From assembly GCA_958295665.1 (NCBI GenBank), contig OY282559.1:273184047-273248046 (forward strand): a stretch of 64,000 bases of DNA, read 5' to 3'. The DNA is from Tipula vernalis (taxonomy: Eukaryota > Arthropoda > Insecta > Diptera > Tipulidae). A program made the position numbers and the translations under genes. Every line of letters begins with the position of its first letter. Position 1 is the first letter of the stretch. Shown one piece after another: positions 57,372 to 64,000 of this stretch. The notes beneath the pieces are model-generated. The model worked only from the letters and a program-made list of their open reading frames with translations, was not told where the DNA came from and ran no database searches.

Positions 57372-60300
57372 TTGAAGGCACACATCGCCTGCCTGCAGAT
57401 AAACCTGCATCATGCAAAGGCGTCTTCGGACGTCCTTTGTCGTAGGTTCATCTGCCAAAACATTGGCATGGCTCTAATCCAGGAGCCATGGGTGATTGGT
57501 AACCAGATTAGAGGTATACCAAATCAAGTGGGTAAGTTAATTTATCATAACGGAACTCAGAGTCCAAGAGCGGCTGTGTTGGCCAGTTCGCAAATTAATT
57601 TTATTCCCATTTCAGAGTTCATCTCCAGGGACTTGGTTGCAGTAATGGTGGAGATTCTGGGTGAAAGAGGCAAACAGGAGGCTATAATGGCCTCCGCCTA
57701 CTTTCCTGGAGACTCAGAGTTAATACCTCCACTTGACGTTAGGCGGCTCATAGCTCATTGCAAACGCAATGGGCTGGCCTACCTGATAGGATGCGATGCA
57801 AACGCGCACCACACGGTGTGGGGTAGCACCGACATCAATAACAGGGGTGAGTACCTCTTTGAATTTCTGATCTCAAATAATGTAGACATTGTCAATAGGG
57901 GAAGGAAACCTACTTTTATAAATGCGATTAGGCAAGAGGTCCTTGATCTGACACTTGCTAGTCCGCATTTCAGCGACTTGGTCAAAAACTGGCATGTGTC
58001 TGAAGAGGCCTCATTATCGGATCACTTTCACATCAGATTCGATTTGGCGGCTGAGACCATGCAGCGGCAGGAAATCAGAATTCCAAAACTGACCGACTGG
58101 GACTCTTATAGAGTCTCACTCGAATCAGAAATGCCCTCGGTTGTGGGGAACATAGAGTCTCCAGAGGGTTTGGAGATCTGTTCAAACCAGCTGCATAATT
58201 CTATACACTCGGCTTACGAGAACAGCCGCCCAGTTAAGCGAAGAGAGTCCACAAAGATGGTCCCTTGGTGGAACGGGACGCTGGGTAAACTGAGGAAAAA
58301 ATCGAGAAGATTATTCAACAAGGCTAAACGCACCGGTGAATGGGGCGAGTATAAGATGGCCTTGACGGAATATAATCTCGAACTAAGGAGATCCAAAAGG
58401 GCTACCTGGAGAAATTTCTGTGAGGGAATCAATGAATTGCCCTCTGCAGCTCGTCTCCAGAAAGTCCTTTCCAGGGATCATTCAAATGGTTAAGGACTTC
58501 TCCAGAAGCAAGATGGGGGGTTTACTGAAAACCGGAAGGAAACCTTAGAGGTACTGTTAGAGACCCACTTTCCGGATTCAGTAGTGGTAGGAGCCCAAGA
58601 GGACTCGCATGATCCTTCAAGTGAGGTGGACTATACGCCTCACAGTAGGATCTGGAGTCTCTCTGGGAAAATTTTCACACCCAGCAACGTGCGATGGGCT
58701 ATTGGGTCTTTCAAACCTTTCAAATCCGCTGGAGGGGATGGTATCTTTCCAGCTTTACTTCAAAAAGGTATTGAGGAAATACTCCCCAGCTTGATCCAGA
58801 TGTTTCGGGCAAGTTATGTTTTTAACTATATTCCGAAACTGTGGAGGAAAGTAAATGTGGTCTTTATACCAAAGGGCGGGGGTCGTCCAGACACCCAGGC
58901 CAGGGCATATCGGCCAATTAGCCTCACATCGTTTCTTTTAAAGACGATGGAAAAAATCCTGGACTATCAAATAAGAAGTGAGGTCCTTGGAAAGAATCCG
59001 CTGCATCGGGACCAGTTTGCGTATCAAACTGGTAAATCCACGGTTATGGCCCTTAGCGGGCTAGTCACGAGGATTGAAAAAGCAGTGACATATAAAGAAA
59101 TTGCCCTTTGTGCCTTTGTGGACATTGAGGGGGCGTTTGACAATACCTCCTATGGATCTATAGAGAGGGCAGCAATGGGAAAAAGGGTTCCACTTTCTAC
59201 AATTAGGTGGATCCGTTCCATGCTGGAACATCGTGAGATTACTGCCAGACTAGGTGGAGAGTCAGTAACCATCAAGGCCGTAAAGGGCTGTCCCCAAGGA
59301 GGCGTACTATCTCCTCTTTTGTGGTCATTGGTTATTGACAGACTACTGGTCCTTCTGAGTAGCCATGGGTTTGATGTCCAGGGCTATGCGGATGATGTGG
59401 CTATCATAATCAGAGGCAAGTTTGATGAGGTCATTTCTGATCGCATGCAAAATGCACTCAATATAATATGGCAGTGGTGTTACCAGGAAGGACTCAGTGT
59501 CAATCCAAGCAAAACTGTCATTGTTCCTTTTACGAGGAGGAAAAAGCTTGAGCTTACAGCTCCCTCGTTAAACGGTACTACTGTGCCTTTTTCCAGCGAG
59601 GTTAAATATCTAGGGGTTATCCTAGATCAAAGACTGAACTGGAACCAACATTTGTTGAAAGTTCCAAATAGAGCCATCAAGGCTCTCTGGGCCTGTCAAA
59701 GACTCTATGGGCGTACTTGGGGACTACAACCAAAAATGATCTACTGGTCATTTCTTACAATCATTAGGCCTATGGTCATCTACGCATCGGTTGTATGGTG
59801 GCCTAAAACTGAGCAGAAGACAACGCAAACCTTATTGAATAAGGTTCAGCGTGTAGCCTGCATCGATGTTACGGGCTCAATGAAATCATGTCCAACCGCG
59901 GGGGTGGAGACACTTCTAGGACTGACACCGTTACACCTGCATATTAAAAAGGATGCTTCAATTATGGCCCTGAAAATGCAGGGGGAAGGAAATATCAAGC
60001 CAGGCAATATGGTGGGTCATCTGGAAATCCTTAAGGAATTTCAGACCGACCCTACCATAGGAATGCCTTCCGACTGTATGCCAGCTAAATTGGACTTCCA
60101 CAAACCATTCTGTGTTAGGTTACCTGACCGGGATGTGTGGAGGGCAGGTGGACCATCATTTGAGCTAGGGTCCATGGTATGGTTTACAGATGGATCAAAA
60201 ACGGAAGATGGGGCGGGGATAGGAATACACGGGAGTGGCACTGCCCTCTCGAAGTCCTTGGGTACCAATGCTACCGTTTTTCAAGCAGAAGTACATGCTA

Positions 60301-61007
60301 TAGAACTTTGCGCTAGGATAGGCATAGCAAAAGGCCTAAACGATGCAAAGATTTATATTGTATCAGACAGCCAATCGGCCTTAAAAGCTCTTAGGTCTTG
60401 TACCGTTGAGTCAAGGCTGGTATGGGATTGTCTGAAGGTTATTAAACATCTGGCAGGCTCAAATAAGGTAACACTTATGTGGGTGCCAGGTCATACTGGA
60501 ATCGAAGGAAACGAGGCAGCTGATGGCCTCGCCCGTGAGGGTTCTGCCTCTCCATTTATTGGACCAGAACCCTTCTGCGGTGTTACTAAGGGACACCTTA
60601 GAGCAGTGGTAAAACGCTGGGAGGATGTTCAAAAGTCCTCCTACTGGCGCAGAATTCCAGGTTTACGGCAGGCGAAGAAATTTATATCACCTTCGTCTGT
60701 CAGGGTTAACGAGTGTCTTGAACTTAGGAAACCTGAGTTGAGGCTGCTTACTGGCTTCCTCACAGGTCATGTCCCCTTAAGGTATCACCTTAAGAAGATG
60801 GGCCTAAGTACGACAGATGGATGCCGCTTCTGCGGTCTGGAAGCGGAATCAGCGGAACATGTTCTGTGCCATTGCCCAGCCATTTTCCAGCAAAGACTGC
60901 AACATCTAGGAGGGAGAACAATGAGCCCGGATAGTATGTATCTTGTACCGGCCAGTAGTATTGTCAGATTCATTAAGAGCCTGAATATTGACTGGACGGA
61001 TAATTAA
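57372..61007 (+). pseudogene. LOA-like LINE ORF2 with one in-frame stop
   Basis: One frame of 1211 codons, closed only by a TAA at 58491-58493. The start has no ATG: the frame overlaps the end of ORF1 and is open from about 57342. Order: AP-type endonuclease (CLQINLHHAK, LIQEPW, IGCDANAHHTVWGS, SLSDHFHI, all key residues present); RT with VVFIPKGG, YRPISLTSF, FVDIEGAFDNTSY, GCPQGGVLSPLLW and GYADDVAIII (catalytic Asps intact); RNase H at about 60180-60540 with FTDGSK, FQAEVHAIEL, SDSQSALKAL and WVPGHTGIEGNEAADGLA (D, E, D, D present); and a C-terminal zinc knuckle (CRFCGLEAESAEHVLCHC). Except for the TAA, nothing is visibly damaged. Confidence 0.92.
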
Positions 61008-61093
61008 GTAGGGTCCAGCACAATAGATCTTTTAGGTCGCGGTGCGAGGTGGCTTATCGCCCACATGGCCCTCCAGTAAATAATAAATAATAA

Positions 61094-61182
61094 AACATCC
61101 GAAACGATCGTAATTTCATTTACAAATAAAATAAATATCACGTTAAAGAAAGTGACAAAACCGAAATATTGTGTTTTATTAT
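61094..61182 (-). repeat. Right inverted end of Penelope-like element
   Basis: Mirror of 54638-54726. Confidence 0.95.
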
Positions 61183-62880
61183 TTAAAATCTTTTTATTGG
61201 TGATATTAGTCCACGAGTAAACAAGAAATATGTTAACAATAATTTTTATTTTTCATTTATTGTCAACTGATTGGTGACTTTTTTAACTTATAAGTTAATA
61301 AATAACCACTGAGTAATAAATATTTAACTGCACAGAATTCATTAAGTTACTAATACATTGTCAACGAATTAGTAATTGTTTAACTTTTAAGTTAAAATGT
61401 CACCGTAAAGCAACGTAAACTTTTTAAATATTTTAATTTTTTCCATTCTGTTACTTAAATTTGTTTTAAAGTGGCAGGTGATTTTTTTTGTGTTTATTTT
61501 TAAGTGAAATAGTATGTATAATATAATTTATTCTACTTTACATTATATACTCTTGGATAGTGTGTTTTGTAACTTTAAAATTGTTGTGCAAAAAGAAATA
61601 TTTTAAAGCCGTAACCCCACACAAAAACGAAAAAAAATTTCTCCGCAATAGTTCCCTAAATGTACCATACAACGCTATCTTTAATTTAAAAATTATTACA
61701 AAATAGACGTAATGAATATGTAATTGCTTAGAAAATGGTAATTTGTTTTTCTCTGTGATCGTTTGTTATTTTTTATGTTGCTAATTATTTATAAATTATA
61801 AATATTACAGGACTATTGTACTGTTTTTTTTGAATTGTAAAATTGCATTTGAAACTCGGAATTCGAAATTGGACTGTCATTTCAAAATTATCTTTACATA
61901 AACCTTTTTCCATGTTCGTTATTTCGCAGCTATTCTGTTTTCTCGCTTCGTGGAAGAAAATATCAATTTATCAGATAACGCCCAAGCCAGAATTTGCCAT
62001 TGATCTCTTCTTCAGGTAAATATTTTATAAAAAAAATTCACTTTTTCATTATTTCACAGTAAGTAGCTTATTCCTTTTGGTTTATTTTAAAGGTGTCTGT
62101 TTTACATAAAGAAACATTAACGATTACCCAGTTAAAAATTCGAAGCAACCTCATTTTATTGGTTTTCTACCTGTATACTAAAAACCCCCTTAGTATTCCA
62201 GCAGAGTTAGGGTTTATAAAGGAAATAAATTGGCCAAAAGGGTAGGAAAGGGTCAAAAAATGAGGCTTTCACCCGTTTTTGCAAATAACTCGATTATTTT
62301 GCAGTTTTTGAAAAAATATGAAATGGGCAATTTTCTATTGATATACATATAGTTGGTTATATAATTCATTTTTTTTAACAAGAAATTCGAGTTTAAGGAG
62401 ATAGTCCAAACTGAATTTAAGAAAAATCGTGCTTTTGAAAGAAAGAAATTGGTCAAAAGCTTTTTTTTAATTGATGTATTTTCCATTGGAATTAAGAATC
62501 CGATGAATCTCGAGATCGTGCTAATATGCAAAGGTCAAAAATGGAGTTTTTCATTCGTTTTAGGGGATCGCGGTCACGTTTCTCTAAACAACTAGGTTAT
62601 TTTGCATTTTAGGATAAAAATACAAAATCGCAAAGTTGTTTTGCGGGAAATTTTCTTTCGATACACTTTTTGGGCCATTTGTTCTTCAGTTAAACATTTA
62701 ATTAAACAAAATTGGACAGCCAAATATTATTAATTTTCCTACACTTCACTTCTTCATGCGTCGCCGATCTTAGACTTGGCTCTCTTGTGAAAGAAAAATC
62801 ATCTTTCCTTGTTTTCCAAACACATTTTGTAAGATAATTAATTTCCATTTCCAGTAGGAAATCTGGAAATTGAAAGTTTA
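61183..62880. other. Intron, nothing certain
   Basis: AT-rich. Small palindromes such as aacttataagtt near 61285 and ttaacttttaagttaa near 61380 are seen. The minus-strand frame at 62253-62531 has no recognisable motif. Confidence 0.35.
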
Positions 62881-62884
62881 CGAA

Positions 62885-64000
62885 ACGAAGAAAAGTATCT
62901 TAAAGTAGAATTGCAGATACAAGACACAAAAAAGGAGGTTCTCTTAAATTTAATTTTAACGAAGATAGTTCCAAAGGAAAATAAAGAAATTGACAATGTG
63001 GACTATCTTTTCAAAGAATTTCCTATTAAAGTTAGCGGAGAACTCGAAAAGTTAGAAAAAAAACTAAGTCTGATGTCGGCTACAAATATAGTTTGGTCAG
63101 TGACGTTTTAAATCAAACTTAAAATTTCTAAAATGGAATTACTCAAAATCACTAATAGAATAAAATTTGTTTGAATTTTTCCAGGCACACAAGTTGTCTA
63201 AGTTCGGAGGAACGGATGATATTAAAACAGCAAGAACTCGAAACACAATTTTAAGATTTTTTGCGCCAAAAATGAGAAAATTCGAAAAATCCGTTTTTTT
63301 TCTTTGGAATCCCTTCTGCTGTGCAAATGATGCAAAATAAAGTGGTTCATAGGAAATGTAAGAAATGCGGAGGAGAACTGGATACCAAGAATTTCTGCAC
63401 TTCTTCAAAATGCGTTTCAACTCTGACCGACCTAATTAAAAATAATTTATCGTTAAAAGAAAAGGAACAATTGACATCGTCAATATTGAAAGACATTTTA
63501 GTTGCACCAGAAAACTCAACAAAACAAGGACAGTTGTGTTTATCACAGAAAAGAGGGAAAAAACTACCAGTGTTAGTGAATATAAACAATGTTGCCAGCA
63601 GTTCGGGAACACTCGCAGTAACCGATATTTTAAAAATCAGTACAGATTTAGGTGAGGAAAATATTCCAACTCAACTTAAGACAGGACTTGTTTTTCTTAA
63701 ATCATCGTCTTGATTCCTTTTTCGAGTCTCGATTTTGCGAAGTGGTGAATACCAAAAATTTCCGGGCGATAAAAAAATCTGAATGTTTTGTGTATTGCAA
63801 TGATGTGCCAGAATTGGTTGACCATATTAAAGACAAAAGAGTATTGCAGGAAGTGGATTTGAAATTCGGTCTTGACGAAAACTACATGAATGTTCGTACT
63901 CTCTGGTCTTGTCTGAATTTGCAATGCATTAACACAATCATTGCTATGGATCTGAAACTAGCCAATATCATGACTGGTGTTATGGCGCATTCTTGCCATT
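62885..64000 (+). pseudogene. Unidentified multi-exon gene, zinc ribbon, partial at window end
   Basis: At least two coding stretches appear. 62885-63110 is a Lys/Glu-rich helix (EKLEKKLSLM) that could end at a donor. 63321-63713 has a zinc ribbon (RKCKKCGGELDTKNFCTSSKC, C-x2-C-x9-C-x5-C), then LSLKEKEQLTSSIL, a linker and TLAVTDILKIS. A frameshift of one base near 63700 leads into an open frame to the window end with ECFVYCNDVPELVDHI, WSCLNLQCINTIIAMDLKL and TGVMAHSCH. The last words resemble the region before a CxxC in some invertebrate transposon proteins, but I cannot name the family. No host role is suggested. Confidence 0.4.

Larger units (their letters stand above)
55613..61093 (+). 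mobile_element. LOA-like LINE, nearly complete
   Basis: 5.5-kb non-LTR retrotransposon with a 5' region shared with the derivative at 22443, ORF1, ORF2 (endonuclease, RT, RNase H, zinc knuckle) and a short 3' region ending in repeats of taaataa. It lies inside a Penelope-like element and antisense to mGluR. GC content and codon use are clearly higher in GC than the surroundings. The clade (LOA, close to R1/I) is judged from the IQEPW endonuclease start and the RNase H. Confidence 0.88.
54638..61182 (-). mobile_element. Penelope-like element, truncated, with 89-bp inverted ends
   Basis: Inverted ends at 54638-54726 and 61094-61182 differ at about three of 89 positions. Between the left end and 55600 lies the C-terminal GIY-YIG part of a Penelope-like protein on the minus strand. 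The remaining interior is occupied by a LOA-like LINE (55613-61093), whose tail abuts the right inverted end. The RT domain of the Penelope element is not seen. Inverted terminal repeats are known in some Penelope copies. Confidence 0.72.

Noticed and set aside
56287..57417. Several long minus-strand frames within LINE ORF1
   Set aside because: Shadows of the GC-rich ORF1; no recognisable content.
47850..64000. An upstream mGluR exon between 47.85 and 64 kb
   Set aside because: I scanned minus-strand frames for ligand-binding domain words and found only transposon fragments.
1..64000. tRNA or rRNA genes
   Set aside because: No cloverleaf-like sequence with A and B boxes and no rRNA core sequence was recognised by eye.

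Overview
The window is AT-rich eukaryotic DNA, most likely from a higher fly (Diptera). It lies almost entirely inside one host gene on the minus strand, a metabotropic glutamate receptor (class C GPCR, the mGluR/DmGluRA type). Six exons with consensus GT-AG borders and continuous reading phase are visible, in transcript order 47846-47595, 47206-46775, 46680-46547, 24173-23983, 23919-23785 and 4559-4397. They cover the end of the ligand-binding domain, the cysteine-rich domain and the first half of the seven-helix domain. The 5' and 3' ends of the gene lie outside the window or were not found. Two introns are about 22.4 kb and 19.2 kb, and the flanking introns extend at least 16 kb and 4 kb.

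Nearly everything else is mobile DNA in those introns. Region by region: (1) 0.8-3.1 kb, a decayed FLYWCH/MULE transposon whose inverted ends are arrays of a 15-bp repeat. (2) 5.2-6.6 kb, a BEL/Pao relic, followed by a complete but dead BEL/Pao element at 6690-12929 with LTRs and a GTGTC target duplication. (3) 13.7-18.4 kb, a PIF/Harbinger gene pair, two non-LTR fragments and an OTU-like fragment. (4) 18.7-20.5 kb, an apparently intact Crypton-type tyrosine-recombinase gene bracketed by two hairpins that share an arm sequence. (5) 22.4-22.8 kb, an internally deleted copy of the LOA-like LINE found at 55.6-61.1 kb. (6) 26.7-28.2 kb, a LINE relic. (7) 29.7-36.9 kb, a Gypsy (Osvaldo-like) relic split by a 4.3-kb DNA transposon with roughly 600-bp inverted ends, which encodes a MULE-like transposase joined to a Ulp1-type peptidase and a C4HC3 zinc finger. 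(8) 38021-45966, a Gypsy/errantivirus-type provirus with nearly identical LTRs, broken gag, pol and env, and a MITE in gag.

(9) 48-50 kb, LINE and Gypsy fragments. (10) 50.6-52.6 kb, a second MULE-Ulp1 copy. (11) 52.8-53.9 kb, an approximately 175-bp satellite array. (12) 54638-61182, a truncated Penelope-like element with 89-bp inverted ends that encloses a near-complete LOA-like LINE. (13) 62.9-64 kb, the start of an unidentified gene, probably transposon-derived.

The youngest and most complete elements all lie on the plus strand, antisense to the host gene. Most older relics are in mixed orientation. The best candidates for something undescribed are the recombinase element with paired hairpins and the long-inverted-repeat MULE-Ulp1-zinc-finger family.
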